Positions 22,408-32,001 of a stretch of DNA of 64,000 bases are shown piece by piece. The notes under the pieces are model-generated. The model searched no databases and was not told where the DNA came from. It saw nothing but the letters and a program-made list of their open reading frames with translations. The translations under genes were made by a program, and so were the position numbers. Origin of the DNA: Conoideocrella luteorostrata (taxonomy: Eukaryota > Ascomycota > Sordariomycetes > Hypocreales > Clavicipitaceae); the NCBI GenBank assembly GCA_032433595.1, contig JASWJB010000248.1, forward strand, positions 1 through 64,000, in the 5' to 3' direction. Every line of letters starts with the position of its first letter. The first letter of the stretch is position 1.

Positions 22408-23109
22408 GGCTGCGGTGGGAGTGTGGTGAGACGATGGGGAGGGTTTGGCATGTTTCTTGGTGGGAGGTTTTTCGACGTGGTAGTGGACGTGGTTCCACAT
22501 ATTCTGTTTGGGTGGGTAGGATGGGTGGGATGGTTTGCATAGAAGCACGGGCGTGGGATGAAACTTGGACACGAGTTAGAGGTCAATCATCACAGCGGAC
22601 TTTTACTCATGGGCGGTAGCAAGCTTTTGTAAATCGATATCTGGGCAGGCTGTTTTCTGTGGTGTTGATTCTACTTCTTTGGCTTGGGGTGATCTTTGCG
22701 CGATACTTCTACGTTAACATTATCAACGAGTAAGTAAGCACGTCGCACCATGGCAGTCAAATATCCTACAGCCTACTTCTCGCATGATTATGGCATGAAC
22801 AGGCAACAGGCAAGCCAAGCCATATAGTTGCATTCACTGCAGTCGTTTGGTAGCGCCATTGTATCATCAAAGCTTGTGCCAACACGTCCAGCAAGGCGAG
22901 GTGAGGCGAGGCAATGCAATGCAAGGCAAGGCAAGGCAAGGCAAGGCAAGGCAAAGTAAGGCATGTCGAGTCAACATGCCTGAGGTTGTCAGCCGGCAAA
23001 CAAACTCAACTTGGATCTTACTTTAACCCCCTCACAGCCACTCACGACCACAGAGTCCTTGCTTCTTCAACAATGCGATTCTTACTGAACATCCTCACAC
23101 TCACCAGCA
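22408..23109. promoter_or_regulatory. Divergent region between coa1 and ankyrin gene
   Basis: About 700 bp including both promoters. It contains an AAGGC pentanucleotide repeat (22922-22952) preceded by degenerate AGGCG/AATGC units. No gene is seen. Confidence 0.5.
22922..22952. repeat. (CAAGG)n pentanucleotide tandem repeat
   Basis: Six near-perfect copies of CAAGG, with degenerate flanking copies. It lies about 160 bp upstream of the ankyrin gene start. Confidence 0.9.
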
Positions 23110-24159
23110 ATGGAAACCCAGCTCCTACCCACCCACACACCACTTCCCGCCGTTGACGCAGCCTATGATCCCACCCTCCTTACCGAAGATACCGACGAGT
23201 ATTGCTGGACTCCGCTACAACTCGCCTCCAGAGGCGGAGACCTACAGACTGTCAGGGAGATTCTTGAGGCCAACCCCCTTGCAGCGAATGAGCCCGCTCG
23301 CGGCTACTACGGCCAGACGGCCCTGCAGGCAGCTTGCATCCATGGACACGAGGACATTGTCAGACTGTTGGTAGAGGCAGGCGCGGATATCCATTTCAGC
23401 GGGGGCAACAACATGCAGCGAAATGCGCTTCAGTTTGCGTGTGGGCAGGGAAACGAGAGGGTTGTTGAGTTTCTGCTCAGCCACGGCGCCGAGGTCAACA
23501 CGTTGCGAGACTCGCGACAAGGGCGAGTGGCCTCCTCATCCACGGACCGCCATCGATCGATTAACGCAGCAGAAGCGTCATCATCATCGTTATCATCAGC
23601 ATCACCAAAGACCGCGGTCACTAGATACAACGGCAGGACAGCTCTACAGGCAGCCTCGGAAAGGGGCCATGCCCATCTTGTTGGTCGTCTGCTCAACCTC
23701 GGCGCCGACGTCAACGCTCCGCCGTCATCTACGGCGGGACTCACGGCTCTGCAGGGCGCCTGCGTGAATGGGTTCGCCGGCATTGTGAGCATCTTGCTCG
23801 AACATGGGGCGGATGTGAACGGCGCGGCTGCCAAGTACAAAGGCAAGACGGCCCTCCAAGCCGCTTGTTTGAAGGGACACGCGGGCATTGTGGACATGCT
23901 GCTCGATGCTGGGGCTGACGTTCACGCCCTGGGGGGCAATAATGGCGATGCTACGGCGCTGCATGCCGCAGCCGAGGCCGGGAATGCCGCCATCGTGACG
24001 AGGTTGGTCGAAGCTGGCGCTAATGTGAATGATGGCGGTGGACGAGGCCAGTCGCCTGTTCAGAGCGCCGCTCGGAATGGGCGTGAAGATGTGGTGCAGC
24101 TGTTGAGGGGGCTTGGTGCTGTGGGCAGGAGCGGTGGAGGGAAGCTGTGCTTCTCATGA
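23110..24159 (+). CDS. Ankyrin-repeat protein
   Basis: Intronless, 349 aa, made almost entirely of about eight ankyrin repeats (for example YGQTALQAACIHGHEDIVRL, NGRTALQAASERGHAHLVGR, KGKTALQAACLKGHAGIVDM). Each has the TALxxAxxxGHxxIVxxLLxxGADVN pattern. Repeats 3 and 4 are split by a ~40-residue insertion (about 135-173) rich in Ser, Asp and Arg, including a run of serines. Ankyrin repeats are protein-binding scaffolds. No catalytic domain, membrane segment or signal peptide is seen, so the partner and pathway are unknown. Such stand-alone ankyrin proteins are numerous and variable in Pezizomycotina. The ATG at 23110 is the first in frame. Confidence 0.85.
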   Translation: METQLLPTHTPLPAVDAAYDPTLLTEDTDEYCWTPLQLASRGGDLQTVREILEANPLAANEPARGYYGQTALQAACIHGHEDIVRLLVEAGADIHFSGGNNMQRNALQFACGQGNERVVEFLLSHGAEVNTLRDSRQGRVASSSTDRHRSINAAEASSSSLSSASPKTAVTRYNGRTALQAASERGHAHLVGRLLNLGADVNAPPSSTAGLTALQGACVNGFAGIVSILLEHGADVNGAAAKYKGKTALQAACLKGHAGIVDMLLDAGADVHALGGNNGDATALHAAAEAGNAAIVTRLVEAGANVNDGGGRGQSPVQSAARNGREDVVQLLRGLGAVGRSGGGKLCFS

Positions 24160-25000
24160 AGCTGGGCAACTTTTTCTCTCGCATTTGTTTTGAGGTTGCT
24201 CTTGTGCTCAGCATGGAACCGGTTCGTTGGTGAAACTAGCATGTTGTGCCGGGTCGCGTAGCGAATGTGCTGATGTCAAATCAGCGTATACATCTTATCG
24301 TTGGACCAACAACAGAGATGAAGCTGTGATGTGTGCCAAGCAACTAGTTCGCGCACAACAAATGAATCGTCGACGGCTGCCCTCCCACACATGCGATTCT
24401 CTGAATGATTTGCACAATATTCATACATCTCTGCATAGTAGTTACAGCCGTGCCAGCACCATTCCCTCTTCGTCCCTGAGCAGCCTGCCTCCACTACCAG
24501 CCCCGAATCTTCAACATTATTCAGCAAATGCCACGGCTCAGTTTAAGATTCCAAATCCACCCAACCTCGCTGTCTGATCCCCCGGCAGAATCAGCCAGCG
24601 TGGCATACATTTAAGTCGATATCGTCTTTGCGTTGGTCGGACCACGATTACTGATCAGATGGAAGCTCGCTTCTTGATCACTCATCCGGCCGGTTGACCT
24701 GCATGCAGTAAGACATCGAGGCGAGGGTGCCTCATTGGCAATAAGCTGAATTAATAATTAAAATTTGCGTCTGCTTTGTATAGTGCCCGCCACGACCGTG
24801 CTTGTATTCTATACTGCTCCATTCATAGCAATTAGAACAAAGACAAAATCCAAAACCCAAACGAAACCCACTCCTTCTACAGAGAACTTCTTCTTCTCTT
24901 CGGCATCTCCACACCCCCCCCTCGCTTAGCCCCACACCCCACCCCCAACTTTCCTATTTCGACCATATTTCAACTTATACCGTCGTTGCGACTCCGAAGA
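24160..25000. other. Intergenic, ankyrin gene to NmrA gene
   Basis: About 840 bp. The ~130 bp before the NmrA start are strongly pyrimidine-rich (CT tracts), as in many fungal promoters. No gene is seen. Confidence 0.5.
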
Positions 25001-26101
25001 ATGTCACAGCAAAAACCGCAACCGCCCCTCGTGTTCATCGTCGGCGGAACCGGCGCCCAGGGCACACCCATCATAACAAGCCTCGTCAAGGACGGCGCAT
25101 ACTCAGTCCGTTTCCTGACCCGCGATGCCCGCTCCCGCCGATCCCAGGACCTCCTCTCTCTGCCAAACGTCCAGGCACTAGAGGGCACGTTCGCCGACGA
25201 AGACACCCTGCGCGAGGGCTTCCGCGGCGCGGCCCACGCATACGTCAACATTGACGGCTTCAACGCCGGAGAAAAGACAGAAATCTTCTGGGCGATGCGT
25301 GCGTACGAGCTAGCTCGGGAGGAGGGCGTTCAGTTCTTCGTGTACGGGAACCTCGACTACGCGTACAAGAAGAGCGGCTATGACGCGCGGTTCCGGTGCG
25401 GGCATTACGACGGGAAAGGCCGTGTCGGGGAGTGGATATTGCAGCAGAATCGGGATCAGGATCAGATGGGCGCTGCTCTGTTCACCACCGGGCCGTATAT
25501 AAGTATGGCGCTGGGGGCCGCGACGCCCATGAGTCCATCGGTGGAAGACGGCGTGGTTACCTGGCGGGTGCCGCTGGGCCAGGAGGGGGCCGTTGCGCAC
25601 GTCGACCTCGATGACTGCGGATACTACGTCCGGTGGCTGTTTGACAACCAGGCGAGGGCGAACGGGATGGACCTCGAGGTGGCCATTGATCTGGTCAGCT
25701 ACCATGACCTTGCTGCGGCGTTTGAAGCCGTGACGGGCCATCCGGCGCGGTACATCGACACCAGCCTTGATGAGTACTGGGCCCACGGGCCGTTGGGCTC
25801 GGGGAGCCGTCCCGCAGGGTATAATGCCGACGAGGGCGATGCCGCGACCATGAGCCTGCGCACCAATTTCACCGGCTTCTGGAACCTATGGAAACACTCG
25901 GGCGGGAATGCGGGCGTGGTGAGACGCAACTTTGAGCTGCTTGATGAGATTCACCCGGGCAGAATCAAGTCCGCGGAGGAGTGGTTCAGGCGAGAGGAGC
26001 AGAGGAGCCGGGAGCTGGGAAGCCCCGGTCTGTGGGAGCAGGCTAATAATCTGAGGCCGGTGCTGAAGATTGCGGAGGATGGGAGGAAGGGCCGCCTTTG
26101 A
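25001..26101 (+). CDS. NmrA-like NAD(P)-binding protein
   Basis: Intronless, 366 aa from the ATG at 25001 (MSQQKPQPP). The N-terminus holds the Rossmann motif VGGTGAQGTPIITSLVKDG (GxxGxxG), then VRFLTRDARSRR, fitting the NmrA/HSCARG family of atypical short-chain dehydrogenases. The mid-part (FVYGNLDYAYKKSGYDARFR) resembles the family's substrate or cofactor pocket. Members act either as redox sensors that bind NADP without catalysis (as A. nidulans NmrA does with AreA) or as reductases. The canonical YxxxK catalytic pair is not clear here, so a sensor or an unassigned oxidoreductase are both possible. It is not necessarily the nitrogen regulator NmrA itself. Confidence 0.8.
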   Translation: MSQQKPQPPLVFIVGGTGAQGTPIITSLVKDGAYSVRFLTRDARSRRSQDLLSLPNVQALEGTFADEDTLREGFRGAAHAYVNIDGFNAGEKTEIFWAMRAYELAREEGVQFFVYGNLDYAYKKSGYDARFRCGHYDGKGRVGEWILQQNRDQDQMGAALFTTGPYISMALGAATPMSPSVEDGVVTWRVPLGQEGAVAHVDLDDCGYYVRWLFDNQARANGMDLEVAIDLVSYHDLAAAFEAVTGHPARYIDTSLDEYWAHGPLGSGSRPAGYNADEGDAATMSLRTNFTGFWNLWKHSGGNAGVVRRNFELLDEIHPGRIKSAEEWFRREEQRSRELGSPGLWEQANNLRPVLKIAEDGRKGRL

Positions 26102-26616
26102 ATGGGAAACAACCGCGTGGTGTGAGAGTACATATATATATATAGTATTCATGTGCCGTTCACGCTCGCTATTTTGAATACGATGATGTAAATGATGATG
26201 ATGATGAACCATAGTCTTGTCATTCCATACGTAGATAGCATCACACATACAAGTCATTGGACAACCAAAGCCCCTAGCATCAGCATGTCATGAAAGTAGC
26301 TCATCCATGCAACCACATCCCCCTTTCCTCCGTCATCCATTACTCCCCGCCCCCCAACCTTGCAAAAAAGTGCAGCACCCCAGATGCTTTGACATCCAAA
26401 TATCCCCGGTTGTCGACAGGAACGAAATGCGACGAAAATTCAACGCCAGGAAAATGGCGTGTATCTCAAACCCTCTTCATCAAGACACGGTCCGCCAAAG
26501 CGAGCCCCCCCTTACCGTCTCCCGAACAAGGCTTAGATAGAAACTAAACCAGGCTGATGCACGCAACGAAATGCATTCCTCCCTCCCCCTACCCTCTCAC
26601 AGCATTAGCATCTGCA
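26102..26616. other. Convergent 3' region, NmrA gene and hypothetical gene
   Basis: About 515 bp between converging genes, with a short TA repeat near 26133 and a GAT repeat near 26190. No gene is seen. Confidence 0.5.
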
Positions 26617-27897
26617 TCATCTCCTCAATCCCCTCCAAGGAGCCCCGTTCTCTCTATCCTCTCCATATGTAAACTTGGCTGGAATATGAGGAACCCTTGG
26701 GATCCCCCTATTCACATCCGGCACAACACTCAAGGGCTCGCTCTCGCCAGGTATACTGCCCGCAAAAACCCTGGATCTCAAGTTCCTGGTACTAGTAGGA
26801 CGCTTGATCTTCCTGCCCAAAGAGCCCTTGTCGTAACTCTCACTGGAATCTCTTCCCCTCACGTAATCCACCGATGCTCTTGTCCGAGCTCCCTGCTGCT
26901 GCTGCTGCTGCTGCTGTATCATGTAAAACTGGGGGTAAGATAGAGGAACCTTCTTGGTAAGCTTGTTGGGCTCTCTGTCCATTAGCTCTTCTTGAGGGCC
27001 ACCAGCATGATGCGCACCCGTGGACAGACTCCTTCGCGCCGCAGCCACCGCAGAGCGCATGTTCTTCCTCGAAGCCACGCTCCTCAGTTTTGGCAGCGAA
27101 ATGTCCCTCGCGGCCGTCTTGCGCAGCCGTTTCGGCAAGAAGCGATGTGCGAGGGTAGCGTCATCTTCTCCGTCGTCCTGCCCCTCGCTCTCAACGGGTG
27201 ACTCTGCGGCTGCGCGCTTTGTTCCGCGTGAAGAAGCAGCGCTGATGGGAGAACACACAGCATTGGGAAGTTCATGAGATGGCGTGCTCAGGTTATTGGT
27301 GGTGGCACCGGACTTGGTCGGTGTGACAGCCAAACCAGCTGCTAGAGGCCATTGAGGAGCATCTCCCCCATGTGAAGTAGAAGGACGCGGCGGGCCATGT
27401 CTCGTAGATTGTATGGCGTGAGATGAGAAAAATCCCGAAGCGACCAGCTGATGGTAATTCGCGAAAACCTCGTCTCTTGTGGGCCGCTCGTCCTGATGCT
27501 CACCCCGATGCTCGTCCTTTTCCTTTCTCGCCTTTTCCTTGTATTCTTTTAACTTATTGTCGTCTCGGAGACGATCTTTATCATCATCCCTCCGAAGTCT
27601 CAATTTTCCTCTCACACCCTCCCACATCTGGCCAAAGATGTTCAACCTCCCAGCCCTCTTTTCCTCCCCCCCGGTTGCACCAGGTACTCCTGCACCGGAG
27701 GGAGTGGCGCTAGGGCCATAACTGCACCCATAATTGCACCCAGCGACTTCCAAATGAAGCGGTCTTTCCAAAGCTGCCCGCTCTGAAGGCCCCATAAACT
27801 GAACAGGCGGCACAGCAGACGCGCGATCGTTCATAGACCCTTCTTGAAACCGACCCTTTTGAGCGAGTAGGTGGGCTCTTGTTCTGGGAGGGCCCAT
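26617..27897 (-). CDS. Hypothetical basic, disordered protein
   Basis: A long intronless frame of 426 aa with no domain I recognise. Its composition differs from a random shadow: Arg/Lys-rich and acidic segments alternate (RLRDDNKLKEYKEKARKEKD, FLPKRLRKTAARDISLPKLR), suggesting a nuclear or nucleic-acid-binding disordered protein. The C-terminus is tidy (PRVPHIPAKFTYGEDRENG, then WRGLRR) and looks conserved. An eight-glutamine tract is encoded by pure CAG codons. The start could be the ATG at 27897 or the next one, 20 codons on (MNDRAS), which begins a more typical N-terminus. Confidence that it is a gene is moderate to good; no function is assigned. Confidence 0.7.
   Translation of the reverse strand: MGPPRTRAHLLAQKGRFQEGSMNDRASAVPPVQFMGPSERAALERPLHLEVAGCNYGCSYGPSATPSGAGVPGATGGEEKRAGRLNIFGQMWEGVRGKLRLRRDDDKDRLRDDNKLKEYKEKARKEKDEHRGEHQDERPTRDEVFANYHQLVASGFFSSHAIQSTRHGPPRPSTSHGGDAPQWPLAAGLAVTPTKSGATTNNLSTPSHELPNAVCSPISAASSRGTKRAAAESPVESEGQDDGEDDATLAHRFLPKRLRKTAARDISLPKLRSVASRKNMRSAVAAARRSLSTGAHHAGGPQEELMDREPNKLTKKVPLSYPQFYMIQQQQQQQQGARTRASVDYVRGRDSSESYDKGSLGRKIKRPTSTRNLRSRVFAGSIPGESEPLSVVPDVNRGIPRVPHIPAKFTYGEDRENGAPWRGLRR
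26893..26916. repeat. (CTG)8 trinucleotide repeat encoding polyglutamine
   Basis: Eight pure CTG units on the + strand, read as eight CAG glutamine codons in the minus-strand hypothetical gene. Pure tracts of this kind are prone to length change without frame loss. Confidence 0.95.
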
Positions 27898-29509
27898 TTT
27901 GAAGAGTATATATCCTTTCGTACCAGTGGGTTGTTCTTTATTTCGACTTCTTGTTGTGTGCCCTTGGGCATCAATGTGTTGTTTCGTCTCTTTGCCTTTC
28001 GTCTGATCGTGGAGCTCTCAGCGTCGACAGGTTCGTCCGTAATCGCACTGTAGCTCGTGCTGCCAAAGGCAATGTAGAAAATGATAAGATTCGTAGATTC
28101 AGCAAAGCTTCGCCTAAACAATCGGTATTTGACTGTTCAAAGCACAGCTATACATTTCCAGGAATGATGTTGAAAGAGCAAAACTCAAAGAATCAACCTG
28201 GTCGTTCCCCCGCCGTCCCATTTCCATTGTTGACTTACAACATTCCCAGCTAACATGCTGACCCTTGCCACAACACGTGATCTCACCACGGCAACCAGAT
28301 TTTCCCCTTGCTCGTGCTTCACAGTCCCCATTTTTGTTTCCTCCGTAGACCCGCCGTGGTCAATGTCTCCCCCAATCACAACAACCGAAAGAGATTTGGT
28401 CCACACGCCTCGGACCGTTGATTAGCCCTGCTTGAACCCCGTCAATCTGTTTTAATGGGATCGAAGTGGCCCCCAAAACCATCCTCGTGGGCGAAACACT
28501 AAATGGCAATTCCGAACCGTCGTCGTTCGTCTCCACAAACGGTTATAAACATGTGTAGCCGTTTGACGTTGGACACGCGAAGCACGGTAGATTCATGGTA
28601 CTACATATAATGCCGAATCCTCGCAGAGTATCTACTCTGTGCACGCTAGAGTCGGTGCCGATATTTCAAGTCCGGCATCAATTTCCAAGTCATATTTACA
28701 CTCGCCATTGGTCAAATGATTTCGAATTAATCACTGTCAAAACTACCTATTGGCACCATATCTGGCGGCCTGGTCAGACTTGTTCAACATGGCGTCGCCA
28801 ATTTGTCGGTCCTTGAACAAAATCGCAGTCCTCCGTCGAACCCCACAGACCGTCTTCGTCACCTGATACTTGCAGCGTACATTTGTCCAAAATAGCACCT
28901 GCACTGCATCTAATTCGCACCACATAATCCAAAAGTACATACGACGGTTGCGGATCACCCCTCGTCACATCTGACAGACCCTGTCACAGGTCATAAAATG
29001 TGGTCGAGGCCACCAATACCGCGATAAGAATAAATAAAGAGTGACAGGAAGGAGCGGCGGAACCCGAATTTCGAGGTTGGATATTTCCCATATAGACCAA
29101 AGCAAACAATATAGTTCTGTAAAGCAAAACTCCATAACCCAGGGTCTCAATCTCTATGAAACGTGAAATATCGATAATAGTTAATAGAAGCATACTGTAA
29201 GCCATAAAAGAAAAAAATGAGAGAAAGGCCAGTCGCCTGAATTTCATACACCGCGTTGTCGAGGATCCTAAAAAAAAAGAAAAGGGGAGGGGGGCATTCG
29301 AAAAAAAAAACCAAATCTGCCCAGTCAAGATTGAAACACAAGAGTAATTGTTCCCAAAACGCCAAATCTGAATGTCCTAGAATATAACTCGCATGCTGGC
29401 GCTACTAGCCAGGGCGAGTTAGATATATAATACTAAACAAGTGAAACGCCCGAGGATGCAGAGGTACGGATTTTGAATGGCATCTTCCAAGAAACCATCA
29501 CCTCGGCGG
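27898..29509. other. Intergenic, hypothetical gene promoter and veA 3' side
   Basis: About 1.6 kb. It holds the promoter of the hypothetical gene, the veA 3' end and an interrupted minus-strand reading frame at 28774-29091, listed separately. Homopurine and A-runs occur near 29270-29312. Confidence 0.5.
28774..29091 (-). pseudogene. Possible small secreted protein, interrupted by one TGA
   Basis: From the ATG at 29091 the minus strand reads through a hydrophobic segment (SLFILIAVLVASTTF). It meets a TGA at 28986-28984, then continues in the same frame for about 70 codons (QPSYVLLDYVVRIRCSAGAI, DKCTLQVSGDEDGLW, TEDCDF) to a second TGA. The second half has a coding-like composition with three Cys. 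It could be a decayed small secreted protein, a gene with an unrecognised intron (a 40-nt GT-AG segment would remove the stop but is short for an intron), or chance. The family is not recognised. Confidence 0.25.
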
Positions 29510-31202
29510 TCATTGCTGTTGGTACTGACTGAACTGAGCGACTCCAATCTTTCCGTCAGCTCTCGAATACATGCCTTCGTCGGGCTCGGGAGTTGTGCCC
29601 CAGGGGCGACGGAAGTGCGGATCGTGTTGTCGTTGGCCATTATGCAGCGGATTCAAATTCTGTGAGAAGACATTATCGTGCTTCCGTTTGCTCCCTATGG
29701 GCAGCATCGGCAGTTCAGGTTGAGGCTCTAATGACACTTCCATGGGAGGCAGAGGAGGTGAGGGAGAAACCAAGGCCGCAATCCTGAGTGGCGCTAATGA
29801 TGTGGACGATTGCCGGGAGGGCTCTGGAAGCACAGGTCCATATGACGACGCTTGATGCGAGTCACGTCTTGATCGATGATCGGAATAGGCTGATGGCGAG
29901 GGAGGGACATAGCTACCAGGGGCTTGGTCGTATGGAGACTCCAATTTGGTGGACAGCGCAGGGGATGGGCTGGTCGAGCTCATGCTGCGTTGTTGATGGT
30001 GATATCTGTAGTTGTTGTGCTCGGACTTAACATATGGCGAGGACAACGTTGATGGGTATGGCGCCGTGGCTGGTGGATGGGCATACAGTCGAGGAGTAGC
30101 GTATTGGTTTGGTGGATGTTCCCCAAATGACAAATGCCCGCCACGACTAGGAGGAGCAGCATCATAGCCAGGTGGTGGCGGCGGCGGAACCGGATAAGCG
30201 TCAACTGCAGAGGGCCGCCGCTGCAATTCGGTGCCGTATGGAGCGCGATGATCACTCGAGCTGCTGAGCGATCGGGATCGTATGTGGTGAGGAGCCTCAG
30301 GGGCTGGCGTTACGGTTCTCCGATGGTAATCGTCCTCCCGTCTGTCATATGCGCTTCCCTTGCCATCTCGCTTCCTCATTCGTACATCACGTCGAATTCG
30401 AACTCGGCAGCCTTGATCAGCGACAGTTTTACTCAATTGGGTGCTCTCCATTAACCCCGGGAACTTCTTGGCACTGAATACGTTGAAAGGTTGTGTCTTA
30501 ATCTCCATTCGCCAGTCAACACCCGGAGAATCTGTCGCCTTGGCGGGCTTCACGTCGAAGTCCTTTCCCTCCTTGGTCGACTCGAACAGGCTGAATGAGA
30601 GACGGAAATAACCTTCATGTCGAACGGATAAATCGGGGAAGATGAAGTAACCAGCTTCCGAGGGACGGTCCAAATAAGCCATCCCAGCGGCAGGAACGCC
30701 TGTTAGAATGGGAGGGTTTGTGGCAGCGGCGCTCTGTACACGTCCATGAGCCAAAGGGCGGGCCTGTTCGAGACTGGCATACAAGAAGAAGTTGGCATTG
30801 TAGTCAAATGTAATATCCTTTCCTTCGTCTACTGAAGGGCCTTCAATTATACGCAGCTCAACAACCGGTGGTGGATCAACTGGTCGTCTGTCGCTGTTGG
30901 CTGTGGCAAATATTAGCAATGGAATCTCACTATGGTGCGTATCAACCATGCTGGACATGAGATCCCGAGGCTACAAAATGGCCATACAAATGCGCGCGTC
31001 CAATAGAGGTGACACGAGCCAACCAAGCAGGCGATACAGATTCGCTCTTACCTTTCATGCCTGAGCCGCAGGCTCTAGCTCGCTCTGGCTGTTGGAGGAC
31101 GGTCAACTGATACCAGAGACTCCGGTTCTCTCTCGTAATGCGGTGAATGCGCTGCACCGCATCGCGCGCCAGCTTGGGTGGTATGCCAACGGCAGTCGCC
31201 AT
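29510..31202 (-). CDS. veA: Velvet-complex regulator VeA
   Basis: Two exons (31202-31052 and 30900-29510) with a 151-bp intron; 513 aa. VeA bridges VelB and the methyltransferase LaeA and couples light, sexual or asexual development and secondary metabolism. The velvet domain spans about residues 24-215: [20 protein letters not shown], then across the intron [20 protein letters not shown]. It continues with [39 protein letters not shown] and the basic [16 protein letters not shown], which probably serves as nuclear localisation signal. The C-terminal half is Pro/Ser/Tyr-rich with PEST-like character, as in VeA rather than VelB or VosA. It ends [13 protein letters not shown] then a Gln-rich tail. 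The sequence just before the ATG (TTTTCAG) resembles a splice acceptor, so a 5'-UTR intron is possible. Confidence 0.93.
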
Positions 31203-31850
31203 TTGACTGAAAATGCCAGGCAATTACGTTGCGCGGGTGAAAATATAACTCGCTTCACCAATCGTCAGTATATTTTTCAAAAGCCCGGGAGTGTATTCGA
31301 TAATTGAGTTGCGGGTTGTCAATCCAATCCATCTAGCGAGGCGAACTGAGGTGGTGAGAGAAGTAAACTCAAGGAACTTGGGGGCGAGGACCTGTTTGAG
31401 TAGAAGAAGATGTTCCCGGGAGAATACGAAGGAACAATTGATGACTTCCACTTACACTTTCCGTTCCTCTACTGCTGCCAGCCTTGAAAACTGACTGGGC
31501 GGCAGCGAGGATGATCAGAGGGACAACAGCAAGAGACCGTCAGGAGTTATCGAGAGTCCACCAACTCGGTGTAACCAGTCAACGCTGGAAGATTAACCGG
31601 CTGGGCGACGGGTATAGCGATACAAGGCGAAGAGAACAGTACCAAAAGCAAATGAAGTATCAACAACAATTTGTCGAGATAGATTGCGAGAAGCGAAGAA
31701 GGAAGGGGAAGAGGTAGGATGCAAAGCCAGAAAGATGGAGCCAGACCAGGCGGACGGGCGAGGAACGAAGGGGCGCGAGCGAATGAACGAATGAGGGCGC
31801 CAACTGGTTGGTGAATGGTAGTATTATGGTGGTGTACTCCGTACAATGGG

Positions 31851-31878
31851 CCCAGGACCCAGGACCCAGGACCAAGGA
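31851..31878. repeat. CCCAGGA heptanucleotide tandem repeat
   Basis: Three perfect CCCAGGA units and a fourth variant (CCAAGGA). It lies 650 bp upstream of veA and just left of an inverted-repeat pair of the CGGAGTA word. Confidence 0.85.
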
Positions 31879-31897
31879 TCAGGCAGAGGCAGATAGA

Positions 31898-31925
31898 GTA
31901 CGGAGTACTCAGTAGTACTCCGTAC
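31898..31925. repeat. Perfect inverted repeat of the CGGAGTA word (hairpin)
   Basis: The arm GTACGGAGTACT (31898-31909) is mirrored exactly by AGTACTCCGTAC (31914-31925) around a 4-nt centre. Each arm is itself a copy of the dispersed intergenic word. It lies about 700 bp upstream of the veA start codon. Confidence 0.85.
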
Positions 31926-31983
31926 TAGTACGAGCTACAGAGGCAGAGGCAACGAGGTACAGGCAGGGAAAGTCGAGTAACGG

Positions 31984-32001
31984 CAAGGCTAGGCTAGGCT
32001 A
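31984..32001. repeat. GGCTA short tandem repeat
   Basis: Three adjacent AGGCT units within a longer AGGC/GGCA-rich segment, in the veA upstream region. Confidence 0.7.

Noticed and set aside
28810..28860. GGTTCGA-like tRNA B-box on the minus strand
   Set aside because: The surrounding bases do not form a T-stem or acceptor stem. No tRNA gene was found by eye elsewhere in the window.
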